Below are positions 13,601 through 23,608 of a stretch of DNA of 64,000 nucleotides, piece by piece. This DNA comes from Purpureocillium takamizusanense (lineage: Eukaryota; Ascomycota; Sordariomycetes; Hypocreales; Ophiocordycipitaceae), in NCBI RefSeq assembly GCF_022605165.1, contig NC_063079.1, positions 878,001-942,000 of the forward strand, read 5' to 3'. Position 1 is the stretch's first letter. Each line of letters begins with the position of its first letter. Position numbers and translations under genes: made by a program. Under the pieces are notes generated by a model. The model was not told where the DNA came from, did no database searches, and saw only the letters and a list, made by a program, of their open reading frames with translations.

Positions 13601-13708
13601 GACCTGCTGGACAAGGTCGGCGCGGTCGACAGAGCGGCGCACAGTCCCTGGTGGGATGCCGTCGCAACGAAGATTCAGCAAGAGGACTTGCCGGCGGCGC
13701 AGTCCTGA
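10631..13708 (+). CDS. Sok1/TCP11 family protein with IQ motif
   Basis: Single exon of 1025 residues from the first ATG (10631); the frame is open upstream only through non-ATG codons. Order of parts: a Ser/Asp-rich N-terminus, a long charged Arg/Ala/Glu-rich segment (about residues 120-250) that should be coiled coil, an IQ-like motif (IQGWWRLQMRGRI, about residue 272) and a large C-terminal helical region matching the T-complex 11 family. The yeast member Sok1 was found as a dosage suppressor of loss of protein kinase A; mammalian TCP11 is linked to cAMP signalling in sperm. A role in cAMP/PKA-related growth control is therefore inferred from the family. The IQ motif suggests calmodulin binding. 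An additional 5' exon cannot be excluded. Confidence 0.9.
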   Translation: MSSLSRSDSHTDTMRRPSADLSDPARNLEESNAPASDDTTGMDLDLAMPPADDDVLDCDTRIYTPPPRVAARFYRPSHARRRDSAASSRRNSISSAHSRCSSMQQHSHSHANGRDSDSDQSKYVAQHLRRASFLEDRRARLADRAAHAEKVRLRAALAKAAPRGQSASEERALAAQQARERNLAEIVANCAEEVRKAKQVAELTKEKREQEVAKMKAKMEERMAEAERRREELRNKSNTVRSRGLSVRKTIEVMPQVKETDRPKMTEDTAVVHIQGWWRLQMRGRILREFYGLGLSVDGIRDTLFDTVVELLSEEKVLLVTARLLRMCGLHEGDPGSVEEMAAVRTFLSAFLILGHPNQVLINKNEAGADEDDDDGPLSAHRLPSTDLANPQLQDLIGKAKDLLINFENILVRLTTSNRYTMPPALKKMLPEAYAVFYNAFIAWKSRDSNALIEVMLMQFVELDAIFQTVKDTTDDAATALYRQSIQDSQLMLIVRIKKLAGAEKGKKMIFKAVSEARKARGAKKQTGDTKPRVADTTPGDVSATASSLVSAESQTLTPPATPASKGGSKPTVIKTGLNGLLPDNRIVVHELAINKEYQIPAEEYVEQQAVLARPLYMQMRAAMDEGNTEANFRFFILMAGNIKDKLQRLLKPGNSMYNLIGEILDPEMAERQFILGNFSYEKFFTAMGSLLPKLCAPFRDDEVKDLIQNKLGDGNLIDRVEALNNFIDVMLCDYINYLLRIAAPQLIESAAQYEAKRFTSDIVDGGLSLTVAEAAWKSAVAKVVAEVQKRDPEGINHPKSRPTAARFYAQMLVDVFTQPTPIVANQVPEMLHLDLTRINNVSISVQRIITVGAVLLQCKNLLKRDVRTQWKTEASRIMSVLEANHASLETTVDGTMAALEAGRSMPAATKTHLRALVSKVLSASQDMSRNRTEPREPVLRLLLTRLRGNILARLAPGSASEKVKAANTAGEKLAALGLSEFVERVRHISDLLDKVGAVDRAAHSPWWDAVATKIQQEDLPAAQS

Positions 13709-16700
13709 TCGGCAGGGGTCGTAGACTGACGTGGATAGATATTTTGCAGGATCGGACATTGCATTCTCACAACGGGGATGCGGAGCAACATGATTAAGGG
13801 CCCGCTTCGGTTGATAGGCACCTATGGGAAGAGCGATGATGATTCTGGCGCAAGGCGTTTTCTTTGGGCCTCGGGAAATGGTTCTGATGCATTTGGTGAA
13901 GGGGTTTTCTGCTCTGGGCATTGCTACGACGGGACGAGATGGGCATACGAACCCGCTCAGGGTCAATTTGCATTGTGCGATGGGAACTAGGACACATGAG
14001 ACGATGGGACGTGTATTTCAGGGGCGACTAATGAGATTCGCCATTCAGACCCTCCGTCGTGACTTGGACCTGGCTCTGCTTGTCTGTGTGTCCCAGCAAG
14101 ACCGGCCACTCAGTCCGGCCGGAGAGCAACTATGTGTCACATCACAAGCCGGTTTGTCCGGCAGCGGTGCTAGCCGTTACGGATGATGGCGGTCGTGCGT
14201 GCTGCCTCTGGCATAGACTCACACAAATCCTCCCTTCTTCAATGGAAGAGGGTGACAAACGTAGAAGGATGTTTTCCTGTCCCACTGGGTCCTTGCAGAT
14301 ATCCATCTATTCATGCCCAAGAAGGCTCTCTCGCTCATTCCACCTGTCCCTGCGCTGCGAGGGGGCTTGCGCTGGGGAGGTAGGGCGTCCGAGGTGTTGC
14401 TCGCCGACGACGAACAAGATTGTCGTTGAGACGGCATCATGGCGAGACAATTTGGTCGCCGTCTTCGGGACCCGAAAGGAAGATTCAGCCGGTGACGGCG
14501 GCGATGCCGAGCAACAAAAGGAGGAGAGGGTAGATGAGCCGCATGGTTGAGGTGCCTTGGTGAGATGGACGGGTGTGCGGGCATGAGACGAGAGAGAGAA
14601 CCGAAAAAAAGCAGACGGAAACCGTGGTTACAAATGAAAAAAAAGGAGCAATTTTGTGAAAGAGAGGTGTAGACAGCTTACAGCTTGGCTGAGCGAAGGG
14701 GTAGATGTGTAGGAATTGCGTTGACGAGAGGGCCATCAGTTCAACTGGCAGAGTATGTATAACATCGCCCCCGATATTTAGCAACCAGACAGCAAGGCCG
14801 GGAGAAACTTGATGTAAACACTGTACCAAGGCAAAGAAATTTTGGTTGTTTCTGTGCCGTGTTTCTCTTCATCGAACGAGAGGCGCTGACCGCGATGCCA
14901 CGCCGACGGTCATGGAGCATCGTAGTTAGGACAAAATATATCGACGGAACACGCTTCGAATCCGAACACGGGACCTGCATATTGTACATTGCAAGCGCGC
15001 CTCACAGCGGCGACTGTGAAGACGCGGTCGTAGCCGTGAGAGGGCGCGGCGAGGGTCAGCGCCCGATACAAAGTAGACATCGTCCTCTGTATCTCTGCGA
15101 AGCGTAGCCGGTGTCTTGGTGTCACCTATAGATTGGCCGTGACCTGCAAGAGACTGGACCAAAGCATAGACTGTATGAATGGCGAGATACGTCAACTGGA
15201 CTGATTGAGTCGGGCACGTGGGCGTGGGAGCATGAGGTGTTACGCCTCTTCTACACTTGGTTCGCGGCGAGCCGAGCGGTGGAGGTTGGATCGCGACGCA
15301 GATAGCTCAAACAACGGGATTCCCGTAACGTGCCCAAATGACACGATAAACCTTGCTCATTCAGGTGGCATATTCGAGAGAACCTCGTGTTAGTGCACTG
15401 GTTTTCTGTCTTTGCCCGTGCTGGTGTTGATGGTGGTTGAGCACAGTACAAAGTACAGTAGCACGTTCAATCCGCACGTGGGTCTCAGTCTCGGCTCAGG
15501 AGTCACGACAAGCCTGGACAACAAGCTTGCATCTTGCACAACACCGCGCCGTGTCCGAGGCGGCGCCAACCAGTCGCGGTCTCCTTGACCTTGTACAATT
15601 ACTGTTTAACTTTTCGCCTACGTTTGTCCTTTCCTCCCGTGCGGCAGCCGTTCCGCGCAGGCGCCCATCTTTACGTACAACCCGCGGCGACAAAAGTGCC
15701 TGCCCGCCGCGAGCCTTTTTTTTTTTTTCGTTTTCTCTCCTTCGCTGGCCCACGTGAGGAGCGCCGACGCGGACGTTTCCGGGTACCGTAACCCGCACAG
15801 CATAGCGGGGGAACCCCTGAAAAGCCGCCCACCGGGGGCACTACGTTGCTACGGAGCGTCGGCCTGCGCCCACGCGCGCGCTGATCGGGCCCGTCTGACG
15901 CCAATGGCCACTCCTAGATGCCTGATGCGGCAACTGGCTGGCAGCTGGCGCGAGGCGCGGTGGAGCCGAGCCTTGAACTTGGTCCGAAGCAACACGGCGC
16001 GGCAGCAGCGCGAGCCCGTTGCTGCGGCGCCGGGTTCCGTGGCCTGCGGCCGTGGGCCGGTCTTGACGTGGACGTCGCAGCGACGACATTTGTCGACGAC
16101 GGCCACGGATGCTGCGACTTGCCGCAGTGCGCGATTGGCGAGCCGGGGTCGAGGAACGGGGCTTCTGCGTGGCGCTCACACGGCCCGTCCAGGCTGCGTT
16201 GGGTTGTGGTCCGGGTGAGTGAGCTGCATTGCATTGACTCAAATAACAAACGTCCTCGCTGGTGGCGTGTCGGCCGAAACGCACAAGACGGGAACGTCCA
16301 CCCATGGCTTGCGCGAGAAGCAAGAAGTCGTGCTGGGTGTGCGCGCGTGCGGGCTCAGATTCCCCATTTCGTCAAGACCCCCCCTTCCATTACCTAAAGC
16401 TCCTGCCCTCTTGCCCCTCCCCCCACTGCTGCCACCACCACCATCACCACCTGCCCCGCTCCCGTCCCGGCCTGCCAAGCTGCCTGCGCTGCTACACCGA
16501 GAGGGCTCTTTTGCATCAGGTCTCCCGGGATCTTTTTGCCGCCCGTCCTCTCTGCCAAGGACACGTCGTTGCTCGGCCGCGACGCCACCCGCCTGCCACA
16601 CCACAGCGCTACGCTACGTCTTTAAGACCCGATTGGGGACCCGCGCTGACCGGATCTTCAACACTCGCCAGCTCCCCTCTCTTGCAAACACACTCTCGGT

Positions 16701-16738
16701 TCTGCTCAGCCCACGCTCGAGCACGGAATCTAGACAAG
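13709..16738. other. Intergenic region with no supported gene
   Basis: No gene supported over 3 kb. On the minus strand near 14490-14546 a 19-codon frame starting MRLIYPLLLLLLGIAAV resembles a signal peptide, but it stops at once and no splice continuation was convincing. From about 16380 the plus strand is C/T-rich and leads into the aminopeptidase gene. Several CACGTG words occur (15219, 15476, 15750) without clear context. Confidence 0.55.
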
Positions 16739-19510
16739 ATGGCCGACCGCGATATCCTTCCCGACAATGTCAAGCCCGTCCATTACAGCGTCTCGCTGCG
16801 GGACCTCGAGTTTAAGAACTGGACCTACAAGGGCACCGTGACGTTAGTCTTACCCGCGCGTGCCCCTCCTCAATGCCGTCGCGTGCCGGTTGGCTGACGA
16901 TGCGCACAGCATCGACTCTGAGATTGTCAAGCCTACCAAGGAGATCACTCTCAACACCCTCGAGCTCAAGCTGTCGCACGCCAAGATCACCGTTGACCAT
17001 ACCAAGTCGTCCCACACCATCGAGTCCTCCAACATTAACTACGATGAGCGGGCGCAGCGAGCCACTATTACATTCGACCAGGAGCTGCCCGTTTCCAAGA
17101 AAGCTACGGTCGCCATCGAGTTCGAGGGCATCATGAACAACGAAATGGCCGGCTTCTATCGCAGCAAGTACAAGCCCGTCGCCACGCCCGCCAAGTCGGT
17201 TCCCCGCGATGACGAGTGGCATTACATGTTCAGCACCCAGTTCGAGTCGTGCGACGCCCGCCGTGCTTTCCCTTGCTTCGACGAGCCCAACCTCAAGGCC
17301 ACCTTTGACTTTGAGATTGAGGTCCCCGCCGACCAGGTTGCACTCAGCAACATGCCCGTCAAGGAGACCAAGCCCACCAAGGACGGCTGGAACCTGGTCT
17401 CGTTTGAGAGGACGCCCATCATGAGCACCTACCTCCTTGCCTGGGCCGTGGGTGACTTTGAATATGTAGAGGCTCACACGGAGCGACGATACAACGGCAA
17501 GCAGCTGCCCGTCCGCGTCTACACCACCCGTGGCCTCAAGGAACAGGGTCGCTGGGCCCTCGAGCACGCCCACAAGATCATCGACTTCTTCTCAGAGATC
17601 TTCGACATTGACTACCCCCTCCCCAAGTCCGACCTGATTGCCGTCCACGAGTTTACGCACGGTGCCATGGAGAATTGGGGCCTCGTCACCTACCGCACCA
17701 CCCAGGTCCTCTTCGACGAGAAGACGTCCGATGCTCGCTACAAGAACGCCGTTGCCTACGTCGTCGCCCACGAGTTGGCTCACCAGTGGTTTGGCAACCT
17801 GGTCACCATGGACTGGTGGGATGAGCTCTGGCTCAACGAGGGCTTCGCCACCTGGGTCGGCTGGTACGCCATCGACCACCTGCACCCTGACTGGGAAGTC
17901 TGGGCCCAGTTCGTCAACGAGGGCATGGAGGCGGCGTTCCACCTCGATGCCATCCGCGCCAGCCACCCGATTCACGTCCCGGTCCGCGATGCTCTCGACG
18001 TGAACCAGATCTTCGACTCTATCAGCTACCTCAAGGGCTGCTCGGCCATTCGTATGCTGGCCAATCACCTGGGCGTCAAGACCTTCCTCAAGGGCGTGTC
18101 CAACTACCTCAAGGCTCACGCCTATGGCAACGCCAAGACCAAGGCCCTCTGGGATGCCTTGTCGCAGGCATCGGGCAAGGACGTGAATGCTCTCATGGGC
18201 CCCTGGATCAGCAAGATTGGCCACCCCGTCTTGACTGTCGCCGAGGAGCCTGGGCAGATCTCCATCAAGCAGTCCCGATTCCTGTTGACCGGCGACGTCA
18301 AGCCCGAGGACGACACCACCACCTGGTGGGTGCCTCTCGGACTCGAGGGCAAGAAGGGTCAGGCAGGCGCCGCCGATCTCTCGCTGACGCAAAAGGGCGA
18401 GACAATTCGTGAGATTGACGATGACTTCTACAAGCTCAACAGCGGCGCCACCGGCTTCTATCGCGTCAATTACCCACCCGCGCGTCTGGCTAAGCTAAGC
18501 ACTCAGCTCGACAAGCTCGGCACCGAGGATAAGATTGCCATCATCGGCTCTACCGCCGACCTCGCTTTCTCTGGCGATGGCACGACGGCCTCGTTGCTGA
18601 CATTCCTTGAGGGCTTCCATAACGAGACGCACCCCCTGGTGTGGACACAGGTACTCGATACCATCTCGAGTGTCAAGGGCGTCTTCTCCGAAGACAAGGA
18701 GATCAAGAAGGGCTTGGAGAACTTTGCTTTGAAGCTTATTGCCAACAAGATCAAGGAGATTGGTTGGGAGTTCCCTCAGGGTGAGGGCTACCTTGCGGGT
18801 CTCCTGCGCAAGCAGCTCATTGGTGTTGCTGCTTCCTGCGGCCATGACGAGTGAGTCTATACCACCGTTGACATTACCCGACGTGTTTTAATAGCAATAG
18901 GACCATCCAAGAGGCGCTCAGACGCTTCAACTCGTGGGCACAGAACCCCGAGACGAACCCCATCCATCCTTCGCTGAGAGTACCTGTCTGGCGCAACGCC
19001 GTCCTCAAGGACCCGGCCCGAGCCATTGATATACTCAAGAAAGAGTGGTTCAACACCAAGTCCATTGATGGCAAGCTCATCTGCCTCCTGGCTTTGGGGG
19101 CTACCGAAGACGAAGACCTTCTTCGCAAGGCCATTGTGCCCTTCAACTTCAACACCTCGCCCCCCGACAACGCCGTACCCGCGGCCGACATGCACGTCCT
19201 CTGCCTCCACCTTGCCGACAATCCCACTGGCCGTGCCGTGCAGTGGGAGTTCATGAAGAACAACTGGGATGCCTGCCTGGCCAAGCTCGGGAACCCGATC
19301 GTGCTTGACCGCTTCGTCCGTCTCAGCCTGGGTAGCTTCACCAACGCCGGCATCCTTGACGAGATAGACGCCTTCTTTAAGGATAAGGACACGAGCAGCT
19401 TTAACCGCACCCTTGGCACCGTCAAGGACAAGATCCGCGGCCGCGCCGCCTACAAGCAGCGCGACTCGGCAGCCCTGAAGGAGTGGCTCAGCGCCAACAA
19501 GTACCTGTGA
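16739..19510 (+). CDS. M1 family zinc aminopeptidase (Ape2/Aap1 type)
   Basis: Three exons: 16739-16842, 16910-18850 and 18895-19510, giving 886 residues. Introns are 67 and 44 bases. A second acceptor at 18900 is in the same frame (50-base intron, two residues fewer) and is equally plausible. M1 signatures are complete: exopeptidase motif GAMEN (286-290), zinc ligands HELAH (322-326) and Glu345 in WLNEGFA. The C-terminal ERAP1-like helical domain follows. Length matches yeast Ape2/Aap1 (about 850-950). No secretion signal is seen, so a cytosolic enzyme releasing N-terminal residues from peptides is expected. It lies tail to tail with the esterase gene. Confidence 0.96.
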
Positions 19511-19990
19511 GGCGTGTGACTGGCGGAGTCAATGTAGAGTATGATGCGGGAGTGCTGGCGCATAGATGAAGTCATGATATCAGTCGGCTGGTGGCCGAAC
19601 AATGAAGAAAACATCTACACGAGACCCTCAGGCAGAGTTCATGCGTGTTGGTGAAGCCAGTGATGTAGGCACCAAGCTAACGAGGACGGTAGGGACAGGG
19701 CGATTAGGAGCGATAGTGTGACGAGCGATGACTTTTACAGAGACATGCGCGGGACAATCAGTGTTTTGGTTTTTGGGTTCTGGCAGCTACTGGTAAACCG
19801 AGAAGGAGACATTATCTGCTCATCCGCCAAATCGGGGTTATAAGACGTAAGTGAGTGGCTCAAAAGACCAGCTATTGGGTATGTACAGGCAAATTATAAA
19901 CAATCAACGGGGCTTGTAGCGCAAGACAAAGACAACAAGGCATCCCCTTCCGAGTGTGTGTGCAATGCACATGCTCGTGCACGTGGCAGC
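19511..19990. other. Shared 3' region between convergent genes
   Basis: 480 bases between the ends of the aminopeptidase (plus) and esterase (minus) genes; presumably both 3' untranslated regions and terminators. No gene is visible. Confidence 0.6.
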
Positions 19991-21781
19991 TCAAATGTGC
20001 ATTATGTCCCTGTTGGCCTCGAGAAAGGCGGCGGAGCCGCCGCGGAAGTCGTCCTTAAGGATGCCGTTGGCAGAGCCCGACTTGAACCACATCATCTCCT
20101 GCTTCTCCTTCCACTGGGGCCAGTGGGTATAGCCGCTGACGCCTTTGTTGGGGTCGAGGTTGTAGAGGAAGTTGAAGTAGTAGGTGCGGCAGCTGCGCAT
20201 GGCGTTGTTGGGCGGGATGCCGTAGAAGACCTGGATGATGTCGGAGGCGTGGAAGGTGCCGACGATGGGGGTGCCGTAGTCGTACGAGGAGAGGTAGGAC
20301 CAGAAGGGCATATCGGGCTTGGTCTTTGTGGTGATCTTGAGGATGATGCGGCGGGTCAGTATGAAGGTCATGTCGCCGAGCATGGCGGACATGCGCTTGA
20401 AGCCCGGGTACAGCTCGTTGAAGATGCCGGTGCGGAAGGGGCTGCCCTGGAGGAGGGCGGGCTCGTAGGTTTGGACGAACTGCTTGAGCTTTTCGCGGGG
20501 GGCGTTGTGGAAGTAGATGTTGGACAGGTAGTCGGTCATGTCGTCGACGGTGGTGACGTTGGTCTGGGCGAGGGATAAGATGGTGCCCTCGTCCTCCTGG
20601 TCGCCGAGGATGAAGGGGATGGCGTGCAAGCGGCCCTGCTCGACCATGACGTCGGGGCTGTCGGGTATAAGGACGCCGTCAGGCCGCGGCAGGTACGAGA
20701 GGGCGACCGAGTTGTATTCCGTGGTGGCGGGGACCGAGTTGACGGCCTTGTGGAAGGTGTCGTAGTCGAGGCCGCGGAGGCAGGCGAGGGTGTCGGGGGA
20801 ACCGGCGCAGCCGCCCGAGGCGACGACGGCGTCGTAGACGGCCTGGCCCTTGGGGCAGTCGACGGGGTCGGCGGGTACGGCGCTGCCCGAGTTCATGATG
20901 GCGCCACGGAACAGTGGGTGGCCCTTGTAGGTGGCGTTGCCGCCGTAGAGGAGCATCTGGTTGTAGACGGAGATGGAGCCCGCCGACTGGCCCCAGATGG
21001 TCACCTTGGACGGGTCGCCGCCGAAGGCTGCGATGTTGTCGGCCACCCATTCGAGGCCCATGCGCTGGTCTAGGAGCCCCAGGTTGGCGCTCCCGTCCTT
21101 GAGGATCTCCTTGCCGGGCATGAAGCCGAAGCCCGCGAGGCGGTAGTTGACGGCTACGAAGACGAACGGCTGCTTCTGCCCGACGGCGCTGGCGAGCAGG
21201 CTCGTCGCGTCGTACGTGTTGGTGCTGCCAAACTGGAACCCCCCGCCGTAGATCCAGAAGAGCACCGGCAGCTTGTCCGACGGCTTGGTCCCCGCGGGGC
21301 GCTGCACGTTGATCGTCAGGCAGTCCTCCTGGCCGGTGATGGGCTTGAGGAAGGGTAGGTCGAGCAGCTTGCCGCCGATCTTTTCAACCGCGTCGCGCGC
21401 CCCCGACGAGATGTACATCTGCGGGCACCCCGCGGCGAGGCCCGTGCCGTCGACGGTGCCCGGGTCCCTGGACAGGCGCCGCGGGGGGCGGAGGCGCAGC
21501 GGCCCGACGGGGGGGTCCGCGTAGGGGATGGCGTTGAAGGACTCGACCTTGAGCAGCGAGCGGCCCTTGACCTTGCCGCCGGTGGGAATGTCCACGATGA
21601 CGGTGTCGAAGCGCTTCTCGAGGTCAGGCCCAGCGGCGGCGGCGGCCACGACGGGGGCAGTGATGGGCTCAGGCGCGGCATCAGGAGCTGGCGCGGGCAC
21701 GGGGGCAGGGGCGGGAGTAGCCAGGGCCGTCGTCGATAGGAGTATGGCCGAGAGGACGGACCGGATGGCGAGTAGCTTCAT
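19991..21781 (-). CDS. Secreted type-B carboxylesterase / lipase (C. rugosa lipase family)
   Basis: Single exon, 596 residues, true ATG at 21781. A signal peptide (about residues 1-21) is followed by a Pro/Ala-rich linker (22-43) and a full alpha/beta-hydrolase domain. Visible motifs: EDCLTINV (152-159), oxyanion loop GGGF (179-182), nucleophile elbow GQSAG with Ser266, acid in DEGT (Glu398) and histidine in GTFHASD (His511). The GGGX oxyanion loop and the GTFH motif place it with Candida rugosa/Geotrichum-type lipases and fungal cholesterol or carboxyl esterases. It should hydrolyse esters or lipids outside the cell. The exact substrate cannot be read from sequence. A run of TATA steps lies about 240 bases upstream (22021-22039). 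Confidence 0.96.
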   Translation of the reverse strand: MKLLAIRSVLSAILLSTTALATPAPAPVPAPAPDAAPEPITAPVVAAAAAGPDLEKRFDTVIVDIPTGGKVKGRSLLKVESFNAIPYADPPVGPLRLRPPRRLSRDPGTVDGTGLAAGCPQMYISSGARDAVEKIGGKLLDLPFLKPITGQEDCLTINVQRPAGTKPSDKLPVLFWIYGGGFQFGSTNTYDATSLLASAVGQKQPFVFVAVNYRLAGFGFMPGKEILKDGSANLGLLDQRMGLEWVADNIAAFGGDPSKVTIWGQSAGSISVYNQMLLYGGNATYKGHPLFRGAIMNSGSAVPADPVDCPKGQAVYDAVVASGGCAGSPDTLACLRGLDYDTFHKAVNSVPATTEYNSVALSYLPRPDGVLIPDSPDVMVEQGRLHAIPFILGDQEDEGTILSLAQTNVTTVDDMTDYLSNIYFHNAPREKLKQFVQTYEPALLQGSPFRTGIFNELYPGFKRMSAMLGDMTFILTRRIILKITTKTKPDMPFWSYLSSYDYGTPIVGTFHASDIIQVFYGIPPNNAMRSCRTYYFNFLYNLDPNKGVSGYTHWPQWKEKQEMMWFKSGSANGILKDDFRGGSAAFLEANRDIMHI

Positions 21782-22020
21782 CTTGGAGGGGGGATTGGGC
21801 TAGAAGCCTGTGTAGTACTAGAATAGTTGACTGGCGGAGAGCGGTCCGGCCAGGACACAGCAGGGCTTTCGTGACTGAGCCAGACGAAGGGAGTGGCCCG
21901 AGCGAGATGGATGCTGCCAACAGCAACACGCTTCAGGTGGGGAGGAACGGGCCTTGAAGTCGGTCACGATGGATCCAAGGATTCGAGACAGCATCGTGGT
22001 AACCCCCGAGGTGGAACTGC

Positions 22021-22039
22021 CTCTATATATATAGATATA
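22021..22039 (-). promoter_or_regulatory. TATA-rich core promoter of the esterase gene (probable)
   Basis: Alternating TA stretch about 240 bases upstream of the esterase ATG in otherwise GC-rich DNA. Assigned by position only. Confidence 0.35.
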
Positions 22040-22345
22040 TACAAAGTAGTAAGTACGCTCCATCCAGGGAGTAAGCTAGTACAAAGCGACCGTCCCGTGC
22101 GGGCAGGTGTTCCGGTCGATTGTGGGGTGTAAGCGGACAGTACGTACAACAAGGAAGGTCGTCTTTGGTGTGCGCGTTTGTGCGCCTCTTGATCGGACGG
22201 GGGCCGAGATGCCATTGTCGCAAGCTGAAGGACATCGTGGTGTCTTGGTTCCCGACGCCGGGGGCCAGGAACCCCCCACCCCTTCTCCATCACAGCCCGA
22301 CCCGCCATGTGCATGTGCACCTTGGTAGGGTGTGATTGCCAAGTC

Positions 22346-22411
22346 TGTACGGAGTACGGAGTACGGAGTAGTGAGACTGGAGTACGGAGTACGGAGTACG
22401 GAGTAGTGAGA
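22346..22411 (+). repeat. Short tandem repeat of TACGGAG in two blocks
   Basis: Two blocks, each with three TACGGAG-type units followed by TAGTGAGACTG, so a unit of about 35 bases is itself duplicated. Noncoding. Confidence 0.85.
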
Positions 22412-23577
22412 CTGCAATGGAATGGGGGTGGTGGGCCGTGACGGACTTGGGCGAGGCCAAGACAGCCGCGACGGACTGGCCGGCGCATAAACATTAACAC
22501 GCCAACACGCGAAGCAACAAAATAGAGAGCAAGAGGCTAGCGTTAGTAACGCTTGGTCTCGTGGACCGGCATGTGCCCGCCGTGGCTCGTCCTTGGGCCG
22601 ACGAGAGAGGTGCCGGCATGTCTCACTGGACGCCGACATCCGCGTCGACCTCGAACAGGGTCGGGATTCGTGGGTGGGCATGGTCGGGAAGAAGCCAGTC
22701 GGACTCCGTAAAGGAGGCGGAGCGGTTTTGCGGGGTGCACGGCTAGAGCGGTGCTTAGAGACGAGCTACACACGGCCATGGGCTCCTTGAGGGAGTAACG
22801 CACGAAAGTCAAAAGCTGGCTTGGCAGCGTAAATAGGTGTGTGTGAGCCAGATTGAACCGTGTCGTGTGCACGTCAAAGCCGAGGTTGATGGCGAGGAGG
22901 CAAATGGCGGGGGAACTGCACGGACGGTAATTGCAGAGGCTAATGGTGAGAGCCTTGCCTCTTTGGCACTGGGCCTGGGTCTTTTTTGGGGTCGATCGAG
23001 CGGGTCGCAGGGGTCCAAGGCCGATGACCGGGGACGGTGGGAGCGGCGGTGACGATGACGATGACATGCATGCTTCCTCGCGTGGGTGGGCGGTCAAGCC
23101 TGTGCCGAAGTGCGTGACAGCCTGCGACGACGGCCATGAACGGTTGAGGCCGAGGGAGGCGTCGATTGCGCGCTCATCCGCTGGCGTGTTGGAGCGATGC
23201 GAGTGGCTGGGTCTCCGAACGTTGCAGGGCAGGCGGCGAGAAGAGCAGGAGACTGGTGCATCGCGTGATGCGGGATTGTGTTGCGTTGGTTGTGACAACG
23301 GCTGGCCGGTGCTGAGGGACGACGGAGGAGCAAGTGACGGGGGAATTGGTGATGTTGGAGATGGTGGGGAGCAAGGCTTGCCGTGCCTGTGCCTGTGACT
23401 GTGCCCGGGGACCTGCCTCGCCTGTCCGTCTGTCTGGTGCCTGAGGCGTGAGCTGCCCCCGTATCATTGGATTGCGGCCACGAGTGCCACATAACGCTCT
23501 CCGAGGAAGGAGCAGACGGATGGATCATGGCATCAAATCAAAATCGCATTGCGACACAACCTGATTTCAAGCTTCCT

Positions 23578-23608
<31 letters not shown>

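Noticed and set aside
12623..13966. 447-codon frame antisense to the Sok1-like gene
   Set aside because: Mirror of coding sequence; His/Arg/Leu-rich with no domain.
14490..14546. Signal-peptide-like frame MRLIYPLLLLLLGIAAV
   Set aside because: Stops after 19 codons, and no intron and second exon could be supported.
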